DNA of 64,000 nucleotides from Arabidopsis thaliana (GCF_000001735.4 NC_003075.7:16741001-16805000), one strand, 5' to 3'. Shown: positions 39,981 through 55,223, numbered from the stretch's first letter. Notes: generated from the letters alone by a model not told the origin. A program made the numbers and translations.

Positions 39981-40473
39981 CTGCAAAGGTTGCAGAAACA
40001 TGATCAAGAACCAAACAAGAAACAAGATAAGAGCCAAAAAAAACTCAGTCTTTGTCAACTGGAAGATCAAAAGTGTGTTTCAACATGTATATAATAGATT
40101 TTAAGAGATGTGAGATCATATATAGAGAGAGTATATAAAAGCTAGAGAGAGTTGACTTGAAAGAAGGATTCATCAAGTACTAACATCAGCTTCTCAAGTA
40201 CAATATTCCCCAATGGACATGGAAACTCCAAGAGGGCCAATTATTGAGCCCTTCAAAGACAATTCATACAAAAAAATTCCAGCAGACAATAAATGCCACA
40301 CACAAGAAAAGAAGAAAAAAAAAGATAATGGAATTATAAAATTAAGAATATGATGCGCTTCATGACATCAGTTTCCAAAGAACAAAAAAATCTTCTGATG
40401 CTCCATAACACAACAAGTATCCAAAAAAAACCCAGAAATAGTTACTATCTTGAAAGAGAAAAAAGTTACTTAC
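39981..40473 (-). other. Inferred 5' UTR intron of NLP2
   Basis: On the minus strand AAA|GTAAGTAAC gives a strong donor at 40473, and a pyrimidine-rich stretch ending TTTGCAG|ATCGG gives an acceptor at 39981. The implied intron is about 493 bp. I see no ATG in the ~140 bp upstream of the donor. It is a prediction from splice sites only. Confidence 0.5.
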
Positions 40474-40499
40474 TTTATCAAGATTCCTTGAGCAAGTAG

Positions 40500-43400
40500 A
40501 GAGAATTTCAGGAAGAAAAAAAAGAATTGACTTTGGGTTTCAAACACACAGAAGAAGTAAGTTAACTGACAGAAAAACAAAAGTTTTGCTCTGTTTTTCA
40601 GTTATTAAGAGGTTTTGTTTGTTTGGTCTATGTTTATTGGTACACAGACACATAAATGATGAAAAGATTCTGAACCAAAAAAAAAAAGCTTAAGGAAAAA
40701 TTCTTTAGCTCTCAAATAGATGATAGTATCATCACCACAAGTTCTTTTTTTTTCTCTCTCTCTGGACACAAGTAGGTGATGAAGGGTAATATTAGTCTAT
40801 TTTAATCTCACCATGTGGGCGTGCAGAATCTTTCCCCAAGAACAAAGTGGACCCTTTTTATTACCATCCAATTAGATCTCTCTACTGTTTCTTCTAATTA
40901 AAATTCACACTTACATTAGTTTAGCAAAAAATAATCTCACCATGCTTCTCTGTTTTGTTCTGCGAAGATATTGAGAAATAGAAAAAAAGAGAGTTTTGAG
41001 AAGTTATGGTTTTTTTAAGAGCTGAGATGATTGTTCTTCTTAATGATGTAGTTGGTGATGTCTTTTGGCCTATTTGTTTGAGATTCTTCCAAATTTTAAT
41101 ATATTAATTAGGTATAATTAATTATTGATTACGTAAGCAAATATGTACATTTGATTGGTTAAACTCGATCTGTAAATGTATCAATGGAAAGAAGAGGGAG
41201 AAAGATTCTTTGCAGAAGACAATGTCTGTCATTGAACAGGTTTCATTAATTATTTTGACCTTCAAGATTCTTTCTTTAATTTACTCCTCTCAAAAACAAT
41301 AATCCCTTTCTGACCTCAGCCCTAGTTTTTTTATTTAATTTGTTTGATTGATTTTTGTTTACAAAGTTTGAAATTTTCTTAAACGCCCTTTGAATAAATT
41401 ATTGCTTTTTATTCATCTTTCTTTTGGTTTCAGAATTTGCCATGGTGTTTATTTTTCCATCTCTCTGTACGTAATAACTAATAAGTATATATACATGTGT
41501 ATGTGTGTGTGTGTGTGTGTATGCACATAGATTGATACAAGGATACAAATTAAAATAATTAGCCAATAGTTACTCTTCTTCTATAAGATTGAGTTTTGTA
41601 TTGATTTCAGTACAAAAGAGGTTTTAAACTATGTTATATATATTCATTGAAATTGTTAACTTTAATGCTTTTCTGAAAGTTAATTACATGCTTTCAAATG
41701 GCATCCATGTGAGTCTGATTCATGGAAGAAGAGGCTGAAATAGTTTTTTTCCGAATTATACAATGATTCGTTCACTAGCTAATTGCCTAATTGAATTTTT
41801 TTTATTTTTTTTTATAAAAGTTCACACTAATTTATCATAGCAAACTTTTTAAAAACTATAATGATAGACGTCGTACTTTCCATTTTCCATGATGGCTATA
41901 AAGTGTCATCATTTAGAAATTACTTGAATTATTGAAGTTCAATAACAAATGTTGGGATATTTGACCAAAACAGATATGAAAATAACCACATTTTTACATA
42001 AATTTAGATTTTTTAAAAGGAATTTATGTGTGTTATATATGGATCCCAGAAGTACTTGAATCATTTAGAAATCTTCTTAAACTTCTTAATTTTTGAACAT
42101 ATGATTTTTTTTCTCAAAGTGTGTACAATTAAAGGAAAATGAAACAAAGAAGCAGTAATTTTTTTGTCCAAAAAAAAAGAAACAGTAATTTCAATTAATA
42201 ACAGTTTAAAATATCATTTTCCATAGTTTCAACAATACTGTATACAGGTTAATTTTCAAAATATCACTTTCCATAGTTCCAACACTACAGACAGTAGGTT
42301 AATTTATAAAAAATTATGTATATATGAACGGTTTAAAACGATATGTGATATATATCTGATTGTATATATGATATATTAACTTTCGGATATACATATATGC
42401 TTGATATGAAATATTATTTTTCTTAATTTTTGAAAAGTTAAAAATATTAGATATATATATCTTTGTTTGTGCATTGGATTCTTCTACTAGAAAGAAGAAG
42501 AAAGGCATTTGTTGCAAACACACATACAGATAAAATTGGAGAAGATATCATGTTGAAACAAATATGAAAAGAGTGTGAAGTAGCTAAGAATGAAGCATCT
42601 TTTAGAGAGCTATTGTGCTAGAATAACGTGTGGTGACTGGTGAAGAAAGCATTTTATTCAAAAACTTGATTGAAAAGAGATTTTTTTTGTTGAAAAGAAG
42701 AGAGAGTGTTCATAGTGAAAGAAACACGAATATTAATAAAAAAAAATTGCAAATGTAGGTCGTTGATGACGAAGAGTAAAAAGGAGCTGCTCATTAAACT
42801 CTATAAACTGTGTTCAATAATTAACATGTGTTTGAATTAATTTGTTCGGTTGATTGGATTAGTTAGACTTTTTGTTTTGTAAAACAAAACTTAGTGATAG
42901 TTGTAGAAACCATTATTTTTTTTGTCAGAGAACGTTGTAGAAACCATCCGGTACTTGTTATAGCTTTTGTGTCAGTTAGTTCGTTGATGTGAGTTATGCT
43001 CTACACCTAGTTCAGAATGCATAAGTACAATAACATAACCAAAGAAGATGATTCATCATATATAAGATTCAACGAAGTGGTCAGATTCAGTGAGATAATA
43101 TGTATGTGGAAAATAAAACGTATACAAAATGTACGTAAAAAGTGTACTAAGCAATGTACCCATCCGAGAAATTTCGTGATTGAGTCACTCGTTCTTTTAT
43201 AAGGTTTACATTTAGAAGATTTTAATGTGCGACTTCAACATGAAAGTTGACAATTTCAGTACCGATGAAGACAGAAGTTATCGATCCAAGTCCAACTATA
43301 CGGCAAATTCATCATCCAATCCGGTCTTACACACATGTTCTTCTCGATTTTGTCAATTCTGAAAATAGTAAAGTAGATGACATTTATAGAAATAATCTAA

Positions 43401-46400
43401 AATAATTTGCAAAGGGTCATCAAGGCTTTGAGATGAGAGAAATATGGGTTAAGTAGTTAAGCCACTTTGCTCCAAAAAGTAAGGATCAAACGGCTCTCAG
43501 CGATCTGAGGAGTCATCGTCCCTTCTTCATCGTCCGATCCCCGACTCGCCGCATCCAAAGACCTCACTAAACAAATGGTTTCCTTTACATTATAATCGTC
43601 TTACTTTAAGTTTCCTCATATTTCATAACACTTAGTTGAAATCCTCGTGTTTGTACGATAAGTTGATAACTTATCAGTTTTAACGTTAACGTATACATAC
43701 AATTTATTTATATTACAATTTATACAAGATATATTGTCGTGCACGAAATATCTCTCTAATTTTTATGTATAAAAAAATTGCACGAAATTTCTAACACTGA
43801 AATTCTTTGTCTGAATCCAGCAGGTCCTACACATGTCGCTTTTACGGAAACAATAATTTATCTCTTTAATTACATGATTAAACCTCCTTATAAGTTAACA
43901 AATGTCAAAACCAAGAGCGTCATGTATATTGTAAGCGTAAAATTGCTAAGAATGATTAGTAAGTGGCGCTAAATCTAAAGGCAAATGTTAATTGTAGTAA
44001 GTAACTACTACTTTACTAAATTATCTCATAATTACTTCTTTGTTTGAATGAAAATAAACTAATATAGATATAATATTAATATTCTGAAGCAAAGCCGCGA
44101 TAATGGAAGCTGATGTCACTGCCGTTTAATGACTTTTTAAATGAAAGCAGTGATTAAAATTTATTATTTTTGTCGCCACCCATTGCGGCATCACACTAGA
44201 AGTTAAATGAGATAATTGTTCAATATTAACAATTTGCTAGTTTTGATTTTACAATTATAGTTTGATTAGGTGTAAAGCCTGGATTTAAAGAAAAAATTAC
44301 TATTCCTCGAAAATCCACCTAATATATTTTGATTAGTCTAATAATTTATGGTGCAATATATGCATATACTGTAAATAGTTCTTATACGTTTTTCTCCCAC
44401 GATGACGTGCTTCCCACATAATTAAATTTAGCTACAGTATTATATACTAATGCCTATACATATATTGATATATACTTAACATATGTATGTACGCTGTACT
44501 GGCTGGTTTCTAATATCACCATGATTATTTTTCAATTACGTACGGATCTGAATCTGATTAATAAATTACAGTTTACATAACTTAAAGACATAATGCCTAG
44601 TCAACTTCAAAATCAAATATAATTTTTTTTTTTTAAGTTTTTGTTTTGCTTTTATATATTTTTATAAAACAACATCGTATAGCAGGCATCAGCAATCAGG
44701 AATCGTCAAAATCATTCATATATATATATATATGTTGGATCTATCTGACATTTTCTTACGACGTCATCCAATAAATTAATGTTTTTGGATTATATAATCA
44801 CTACTTGTTTTCTGAAAGAATTGAGAGTATTGAATTAGATTTCCAATCATAATTTTTTTATTGAAGATATTCCTACAAAAATATGGATATATTCATTGAA
44901 AATAATATATATATATATAATTTATGAACTTTTGTTATTATTTAATTTCTGTAAAACTTTTAGTATCCATCAGGATTCTGGCTGTTGTAGTCTTTGACTA
45001 ATTTTGTGAGTGTGCAGTTCTCTTAGCAATGATTTTTTTTTTTCTTTCACAAACCGCTCTTCGATTGATCTCTGAACAAGCTTACTAACGAATTACTGTA
45101 GCCGAAGTTGTCGTAGTAAACTACATTTGAGCATGTTGAGAAAAAAAAGTTTGAGCATAGATAGTTAACCCTTTTTTTAAAGGATGGAGTGCTTGTCAAA
45201 GATGTAAAGGACGTGTGAGGAGATAAATGGGTCAACTTCATCTTACGTAAGCCTTCATATCTACCATTTTTAAACACATATAAACAAATCAACAACATAT
45301 AAAATATTATGATGCATATGATACATTTATACTTTTTGTCAACATGTTGTAGATGTAGACATATGAAATGAATTACAATGTACGTGAACAATTTTACAAC
45401 ATATTTGTCACGCGCCTGTGATTAACACGAGCCATGTACTAGAATCAATCAAGAGCTAGGGAAATTCATCTTTGATATAAATAAATCTCACCAGAAGATT
45501 CTCCTTGTTGTTTTTGATGTATTTATATACCAACAAGCATCGCTGTAAACGATAGTTATTGTTATTAAAAAGAGTTAGTAGTTGAATATTCACGAAGGTT
45601 GTGTGTCGCACTAGCTAGCTCGATAATTGTTTGAAGGACAATTGATTTAATATTTGTTTAATAGATTCGAGAAGATTAATTGAAAACTGTCTCGGATTAG
45701 GGTTCGTGCATGTTGTAATTAGTTCCGCGTGTTTACCTATAATGCATCTGAATCTTTAGACTAATAATTTTCTTTAAGATTCAATCTTTATTTAAGCATT
45801 GTTTATGTTAAAGCTAGCTGGTGAAAACAAGGTTATCTTAGATATAAGTAACACTAAGATTCTCTAGCGGAATAAGATCTAATCTATATACGATAGAATG
45901 GTAAGAGTTTTAAGAAAATAATTAAAAATAGAATGGTTGGAGTCTTGGAGATCGTGGTGAGTTTGAGATCAAGTCAAACAACGAAATTTGGCAAGAATAA
46001 TACTAATTAAGCTTCCGTGAAATTAAAATGTTTTCCCTTTTCTTAGTTGGCTTAAATTTTACAAAACGGCTCAATATCTGCTTATGAATTTCATGTTTTA
46101 AGAGATCAATTCTGTTCTCTAGTATTTGGTTGGATATACGTTTGAAACTTTCTTTTACATTTTGGTACAACACAAGTTTTGTTTTCTTTCTTGATTCAAG
46201 TGTTTTTTTCTTTTCTTTTCTGATCTGATTCAAAATTAATTAATATACCAGAAAATCAGTGCATTTCGAAAGCACAAAACTAAATATTTTTCTTTATTAA
46301 GCATATATATAGCAGAATATCCTACATACGTTATACTTATCATCAAATCACAACATGTACATTGACCTATTAATTAGAAGGAAACATCCAATATACCTAC

Positions 46401-46428
46401 AGACATTATATATATATATAGATACTAA
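40500..46428. other. Gene-poor spacer of about 6 kb
   Basis: The left end is the NLP2 promoter, with CT-rich runs near 40750. The rest is AT-rich without a recognisable gene. Present are a TG microsatellite (listed separately), AT runs near 44719-44734 and 44908-44920, and a weak ~50-bp tandem duplication at about 42206-42302 (AAAATATCA-TTTCCATAGTT twice). A 76-codon Lys-rich frame at 46003-46233 (-) has no known motif. Nothing else is supported. Confidence 0.5.
41493..41527. repeat. TG dinucleotide microsatellite
   Basis: An uninterrupted TG run occupies about 41502-41520, flanked by imperfect ATGTGT and ATGCACAT units. It is short and likely polymorphic between accessions. Confidence 0.85.
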
Positions 46429-47283
46429 TTAGAGTCCTAACCTAAGATCTAAACAACACCCTGATGTGTCCGAAGTAGAAAGATCCTGTATTGTTGGAGG
46501 AACATTCAAATCCAAAGCACCACTGATCATCGGCTCCTCCTCCTTTTCCCAATGACATCTCATGTGACCTCCTAAAGCTTGACCACTCGAGAACACTCTA
46601 AAACAGATATTACACTTATGATGCCCTGAAAACGTAAGGATTTTTCCCTGATGATCATGCCCACTAGAAGTAGAAACCGTCATAGGATCATCGGTTACGT
46701 TTGTGATAGCGAAACAGCCTTTAACGTTTTTATGACTCGCTCTGTGTCCTCCTAAAGCCTGATGTGATCCAAACACTTTCTTACATCCTCCACACTCGAA
46801 CCGTTCAATACTCGATGATGATGGTGTACCATTAGACAGCATTAAGAGACAAGAAGCGACTTCATGGTCTTCCTCGGACATAAATGAGACCCAATTTGGT
46901 AATATCTGGTTTAACTGTTTTGAAGAAGCCGCGGTGGGCACACGGTAGTTAGGAGGAGGATTAATGCCACGCCATTGACGCTCAGGGTGACATCTCATGT
47001 GACCAAAGAGAGCCTTCCAAGACCAAAACTTTCTGCCACATTCAGTACATGGACGTGTGATTTTGGGGGCATTTGGGTCTGGTTTTTTGGTGTATTTTGG
47101 TTTTGACGCGGATTTTGGTGAAGAACTAGAGGATGAAGCAACGGTTTTGGTGCGTTTCTTCTTAGGACTGTGATCGTAGCTTGAAGATAAAGCAAACTGG
47201 AGATTTGGATTAGGGTTGCTTGTGTTAGAAGGATGAAGTGGAATGTGAAAACTGCGATCATCATAGGAATGATTGTTGTTCAT
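46429..47283 (-). CDS. DAZ2: C2H2 zinc-finger repressor DAZ2 (DUO1-activated zinc finger)
   Basis: A single exon of 284 residues. It has three C2H2 fingers: C79-H99 (CTECGRKFWSWKALFGHMRCH, with KALFGH replacing the plant QALGGH core), C164-H184 and C224-H244, both with QALGGH. A basic cluster (KKKRTK, residues 41-46) is a probable nuclear signal. Two EAR-type repression motifs lie at the C-terminus: LDLNV (257-261) and LDLRL (278-282). DAZ1 and DAZ2 are direct targets of the MYB factor DUO1 in the male germline; they recruit TOPLESS through EAR motifs and are needed for generative-cell division and sperm differentiation. ATG 47283 was chosen; the upstream extension uses a non-ATG codon. It is At4g35280. 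Confidence 0.92.
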   Translation of the reverse strand: MNNNHSYDDRSFHIPLHPSNTSNPNPNLQFALSSSYDHSPKKKRTKTVASSSSSSPKSASKPKYTKKPDPNAPKITRPCTECGRKFWSWKALFGHMRCHPERQWRGINPPPNYRVPTAASSKQLNQILPNWVSFMSEEDHEVASCLLMLSNGTPSSSSIERFECGGCKKVFGSHQALGGHRASHKNVKGCFAITNVTDDPMTVSTSSGHDHQGKILTFSGHHKCNICFRVFSSGQALGGHMRCHWEKEEEPMISGALDLNVPPTIQDLSTSDTSGCCLDLRLGL

Positions 47284-47436
47284 TGTGAGCACGTAGAGGA
47301 AGTGATGGAAGAAAAGTGGGAAAAAAAAGAGTAGAAGTTAGAGAAAGGGTTGCTTAAGTAGAAGAAGAAGGAGAGGTTACGTGGGAAAGAAGTTATGGAG
47401 GAACAGGGAGACAGTTAACTTCAGTTGAGGAACAGA

Positions 47437-47443
47437 GCGGTTT
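47437..47443 (-). promoter_or_regulatory. Candidate DUO1 MYB-binding site upstream of DAZ2
   Basis: On the minus strand this reads AAACCGC, which fits the reported DUO1 consensus RAACCGY. It lies about 155 bp upstream of the DAZ2 ATG. A seven-base match occurs often by chance, so the call relies on the known regulation of DAZ2 by DUO1. Confidence 0.4.
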
Positions 47444-47545
47444 ACTATGTAAGGAAGAGACTTATCTCTTTGCAGTTTGAAACCACCACGTTTTTTATGT
47501 ATCAGTTTTGCTGCTTATTATTTGTTGGCCCAAGTTTATCTTTGA

Positions 47546-47640
47546 TGGGCCTTATAATACTAGAGTTCATTATTTCTTATGGGCCTTATAATACTAGAGT
47601 CCATTATTTCTGATAGGCCTTATAAATCTTGCGTCTATTA
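47546..47640. repeat. 34-bp tandem repeat, about 2.8 copies
   Basis: Units start at about 47546, 47580 and 47614 with an exact period of 34 bp. Each begins with a GGGCCTTATAA or AGGCCTTATAA block followed by TACTAGAGT-CATTATTTCT. The third unit is diverged and incomplete. The GGGCC core with an adjacent TATAA gives three evenly spaced promoter-like words about 265-335 bp upstream of DAZ2. Confidence 0.85.
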
Positions 47641-47659
47641 TTAAATTCTAAGCCTATGC

Positions 47660-49032
47660 AAGAATATTGAAGCAACAAAATTCCAAAGCCAACAAAATTC
47701 CAAAGCCAATTGGAAGATTTGGAAAAAGTAAAGATTTTAGTGGAGTTTGAGCTTCCATTACTCAATTTCGGTGGAGGTTCCACACTTCCACAGAAATAAA
47801 ATCGCCACTCTCCCATCCCATGATTCACACTATTGAAATTGGACATTTGATTACGATTTGTTTCCTAGATTATTATTTTTGTTTCTATATCCGTTAGATT
47901 TTCTTTATCGTGCGTTTTCTTATCTTCCTGAAACATTTAAATAATAACAAGAATTGTTTTTGGTATAAGTAAACTTGTCTCTCTTTTTTGGTAAGAAGGT
48001 TTAAGGTTGCCTATATAGGACAACAAAATCAGAAAATGCCATAAGCATCTGTAATTTTTATTGGTTTGGGGTAAAAAAAGGTTACAAATAAAAGAATGGT
48101 CCAACAACATACATTCATTTTTGGAGTTATGTCATATGTGGAACATGGGAAGATGTTTTAAATACCTGAACCAAATAATATTCGAAATATCCAGACTTTC
48201 TCATTGTCGCATGAAAGACCACAAAATATAATACTATTACTTTTCAAAAAAGAAAATGAAACAATAAAATAAATTTAAAACAGTCATTGGATCAAGGTAT
48301 AACGGAATCCAAATACAAGTATAATATATAATTATAAAATACTGATTCAATAATCAAAAGTATAATCATACAACTCCATGACGCAAACGATTAATGGTCC
48401 CAAAGATGATTTGGTTAATTATCTCTTTTTTTGGGTTAATGATTTCACTAGCCAATAAAAGATTATAGACTACCATTATAGATTATAGTAAGGAATAATA
48501 TGTTTCTCATCATCATCTTCTTTACTTTGGCTGGGAACCAAAAGGGTCACTTCGTCACTTGCAAACAAAACAAAAAGTTTTCATTTTTCACTGGAAACAA
48601 AACTTACAAGTTAAGAAGTTCACATTTTTCAATCGATAATGGCTCATTATCTATGTCGACAATTATGGTTAGTCTATCCAATTTCCTTCTCTAACTCTTT
48701 TTTTCTTAGCCTGTAAATGTGACTAGTGCATGAATTCTGATTGGAAGTAATCAAATCCCACCAAAAAGCTTACCACTTTCCTAAATCTTCAAGCAAACCC
48801 ATGATTTTACTTTTGTCAGTTTACCTCCTTTTTGTTTATTGAAGACCTACTCCTTCCTTTTTTCAGGTTTTTATATGTGTACTCCTCTTGCTTGTTCCTC
48901 ATGCTTTCTTTCAGCTAGATTTTTCATGTGCCTGACGAATCTGCTTTTCTTTAAAGGATGATTTTGGTTTGGGTTTGGGTTTTGGCATCTCTGCCACTCA
49001 TTTCTTGACAATCCTTGTTCTCTATGTTTGAG
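47660..49032. other. Spacer and promoter/leader of GLR3.2
   Basis: An 18-bp unit (AACAAAATTCCAAAGCC) is tandemly doubled at about 47674-47708. The right end is the probable GLR3.2 first leader exon. It could contain a 16-codon upstream frame at 48958-49008 if transcription starts above it. No other gene is seen. Confidence 0.4.
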
Positions 49033-49269
49033 GTAAGGGTTTAATCCTCGTGACACTTTTTCAGTTCTGGTTAAAGTCACTTTCTTTGCTTATCTTCCTT
49101 ATTCTTTTTGTTTCATTAGAAGTTTCTAGCTTTCTCTTCCTATGTTACTCTTTTTAAAAAAATCCCATTTTGATTTGGTGAAGTGGCTCACAATCTCTCA
49201 TTTTGTGATTCTTAAAGTTTTTGGGAATTTTATCTAATTGTTGTTTGTTTATCAAACTTGGTGTTTCAG
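49033..49269 (+). other. Inferred 5' UTR intron of GLR3.2
   Basis: A donor at GAG|GTAAGGG (49033) and an acceptor at GTGTTTCAG|GAAC (49269) flank a T-rich intron. It ends 20 bases before the start codon. It is predicted from splice-site appearance only. Confidence 0.5.
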
Positions 49270-49289
49270 GAACTGATTAAGCCAAAGCT

Positions 49290-52461
<3,172 letters not shown>

Positions 52462-53039
52462 CAGATCCATCAAGACTCAAGCATGAAAGATGAAGAAATG
52501 CAGACACACATACCTCATACTTATATAGTAGAATGCAGATTTTGATTTTAACTGTACTTCAAGAATAAGCCTTGAAGAATACGGAACATTTTTTAACCAA
52601 AGAAAGTGAAGCATTAACTTGTAAGACAAAGCTATATCATACATAGTTCTTAAAAAAAAGAATTACTTGGTATCCTTTTTATCTTCCAGTTATGTTGCAT
52701 ACCAAAACTGTAAAAACTAGAGGTGCCAATCCGGATTAGGCAGTTTAGTTGCTAAACCGACTATATCCAAACTCGGAAGCTTTCCAAATGTACCGGTTGG
52801 TTTTTACTTTTTATAGGATAGTTAGTGGTTGCTGATTAGCCATTGAATCAAATTAGTCACACTAATCACTAAAAACATTTATAAACTCAAACAGTTAAAA
52901 ACTTGGCTAGTTTTCTGTCATATACTACTATTATGTAAATTAAATACTAAGAAAAAAAAACTATAAAAACAATCTCAAAAAGAAAAAAAAACTTTCAAAA
53001 ATCTGAAGAGAAAATATCAAAATTCGAATAAAAAACTTG
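52462..53039. other. 3' flank of GLR3.2
   Basis: Contains the 3' UTR and AT-rich spacer leading into the repeat cluster. No gene is seen. Confidence 0.5.
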
Positions 53040-54035
53040 GATACTTAAAATCTACATAAAAATGATATAAAAAATATTGAATATTTGGAATCTCTAACGA
53101 CTAATGCTGGATCCAAAATCCGGTTAGTTATCAATTTTTATATAATATTATGAAAATTAAATATCAAAACAATAAAAAGATAGAAAATAAAAAATAAAAA
53201 TAAACCTTAAAAATCCAAATACAAAATATCAAAATTTTGAAAAAGCAATATAAAATTCGAATTAAAAATCTCGATATTAAAAATCTATATAAAGATGATA
53301 TGAAAACAAGTTGAATGTTTGGAATCGCTAACAACTAATGTTGGTTCCAAAATACGATCAGTTTCATACATCATTATGCAAATTTAGTGTAAAAAAAAAC
53401 CTTTTAAAAATCCGAATATCCAAATTTACATAAAATGATATGAAAACAAGTTGAATGTTTGGAATCGCTAACAACCGAGACTGGATCCAAAATCCGCTTA
53501 GTTTCAAATATCTTTATGTAAATTTAGAATAAAAACAAAATAAAAAATAAAAAAAAACTTTAAAAGTCCGAAAAAATTGACTTAAAAACTTGGATACTAA
53601 AATCTTCATAAAAAATAAGAAAACAAGTTGAATGTTTGGAATCGCTAACGACCGAGGTTGGATCCAAAATCCGGTTAGTTTCATATATTTTTATGTAAAT
53701 TTATAATTAAAAAAAAAAACCGGAAAAATTGACTTAAAAACTTGGATACTAAAATCTACATAAAAAAAATGAAAACAAGTTGAATATTTGGAATCGCTAA
53801 CGACCGAGGCTGGATCCAAAATCCGGTTAGTTTCATATATCTTTATGTAAATTTAGTATCAAAACAAAACAAAACAAAAAAACGTTTAAAACTTTTAAAA
53901 ATCCGAATAAAAAACTTGGATAATATATCTACATAAAAATGATATGAAAACAAGTTGAATATTTGGAATCGCTAACGATCAAGACTGTATCCAAAATCCA
54001 GTTAGTTTTCATATCATCGTTATGCAAATTAAAAA
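53040..54035. repeat. Degenerate tandem repeat, about six units of 140-235 bp
   Basis: A core beginning AAGTTGAAT-TTTGGAATCGCTAAC and continuing TGGATCCAAAATCCGGTTAGTTTCATAT recurs with GGAATC at about 53088, 53321, 53461, 53638, 53790 and 53965. The later units are more alike than the first. Between cores lie AT-rich stretches with TTGGATACTAAAATCTACATAAA. All units are in the same orientation and non-coding. Confidence 0.85.
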
Positions 54036-54224
54036 TCCGTGAGAAAATCGATTTTTGGGAGGAAAAAAAAAAAGTAAATAAGAAGGGATAGGAAATGAAC
54101 CTCAATTTGTTGATGGGCTTCTGAGTATTATATGGGCTGAAAATGAGATTTGCAGTCCAAGCCTCTTTCGTCCACCGCCATGTCCGTCTTCCCCGTGTGC
54201 GTGTCCGTGACTGATAAACCAAAA

Positions 54225-54360
54225 GCCTCCGATCATCCGATGAATCATGAACCGGAGAAACCCAAAAGTCGCCGATCATCCGATGAATCATGAACCGGAT
54301 AAACCCAAAAGCCTCCGATCATCCGATGAATCATGAACCAGAAAACGCAAAATCTTCCGA
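54225..54360. repeat. 43-bp minisatellite, three units plus a partial
   Basis: GATCATCCGATGAATCATGAACC recurs at 54231, 54274 and 54317, an exact period of 43 bp, followed by a fragment (CCGATGAACC) at about 54354. Because 43 is not a multiple of three, the repeated peptides seen in minus-strand frames change frame at each unit. The units are nearly identical, pointing to recent expansion. Confidence 0.9.
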
Positions 54361-54544
54361 TGAACCATTGCATTGAAGACAGGGTAAACAAAATCCGGAA
54401 TCCTTTGAATTCAAACAAAAGTAGAAAACTTCCGACGACGGAGACTGAGAGAAGATATCGTAACGCCATTAACGAGAGACAAAGGAGGAAGAAGAAGAAT
54501 CAGAGTTGAATTAGAAGCGAAGGAAACAGGAATCGAAGAAGAGA

Positions 54545-55223
54545 ATGGTGAAAATCAGAGCAATTGCGTATGTAATTTCATCTCTCTCTCTCTCACTTAA
54601 GAATTTTCTATCTCTGAGAAGGGTTCCTCAATTTATAGACACATCGTTTGTGTTTGGGATTCAAAGTTTCCTTTTTTCTTAACGGCTCTTTGTTGTTTCC
54701 TTTTTCTTTGTTATTTCCTTTTCTAAAACAAATTTTGGATTGTTTCCTTTTTCCACTTAAAAAGCTTAGAGCAATGAGAGTCTCGCACGTGCCCTCATTA
54801 GCCAAGATTCGCAAGAAAACAATGGATGATATATTTGGCATTAGCTTTGAAACGTGTAGCGACTGATTGTAGCCAAACCATAGAGCAGCTTGTGTGATTG
54901 CAGAAACAGAGCTCGAGGCTACAAATCACAGAGCTCGAGGCTACAAGGTTTAGAGTTTGAGCAATGAAAGGAGAAGAAGCGAGGAAAGACGCTGAATTGC
55001 TCAAGAATTATAGGTGAATAAATCACTTTCTGCTTTGAATGGGAAAGAAGCTGGAGCATTTGGTCGCACCATAACTGCGGTTGCAGTGATTGACACGGCG
55101 GAGAAAGGTTACGAGATCGGAGAGAAAATGGTCCAAGTGTTCTTGAAGATCGGAAACTTGAAATCTACTGCTTCTGTGAAGAAACTTGATAAAGTCGGAG
55201 CTAGACTTATCGAAAGTATGTAA
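54545..55223 (+). pseudogene. Unresolved small locus, possible fragmented gene (At4g35295 region)
   Basis: Several fragments look coding but do not join into one clean model. ATG 54545 starts MVKIRAIA and meets a good donor (GC|GTATGT). A segment at 54834-54895 reads LALKRVATDCSQTIEQLV. ATG 54964 starts a Lys- and Glu-rich peptide MKGEEARKDAELLKNY with a stop at 55015. A frame at 55014-55223 reads NKSLSALNGKEAGAFGRTIT and continues with a basic, helical-looking sequence ending ARLIESM. CAGAGCTCGAGGCTACAA occurs twice at about 54905-54947, a short tandem duplication that breaks the frame. I do not recognise the family. It may be a real gene with small exons or a decayed one. Confidence 0.35.

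Noticed and set aside
46003..46233. Lys-rich 76-codon frame downstream of DAZ2
   Set aside because: Composition reflects a T-rich spacer read in reverse; no similarity or initiation context.
54225..54360. Evenly spaced identical units considered as a CRISPR-like array
   Set aside because: The whole 43-bp unit repeats without unique spacers, and the DNA is from a plant nucleus.
53929..54469. Minus-strand frames with repeated peptides over the minisatellite, resembling a repeat protein
   Set aside because: The 43-bp period shifts frame at every unit, so no protein repeat is maintained.
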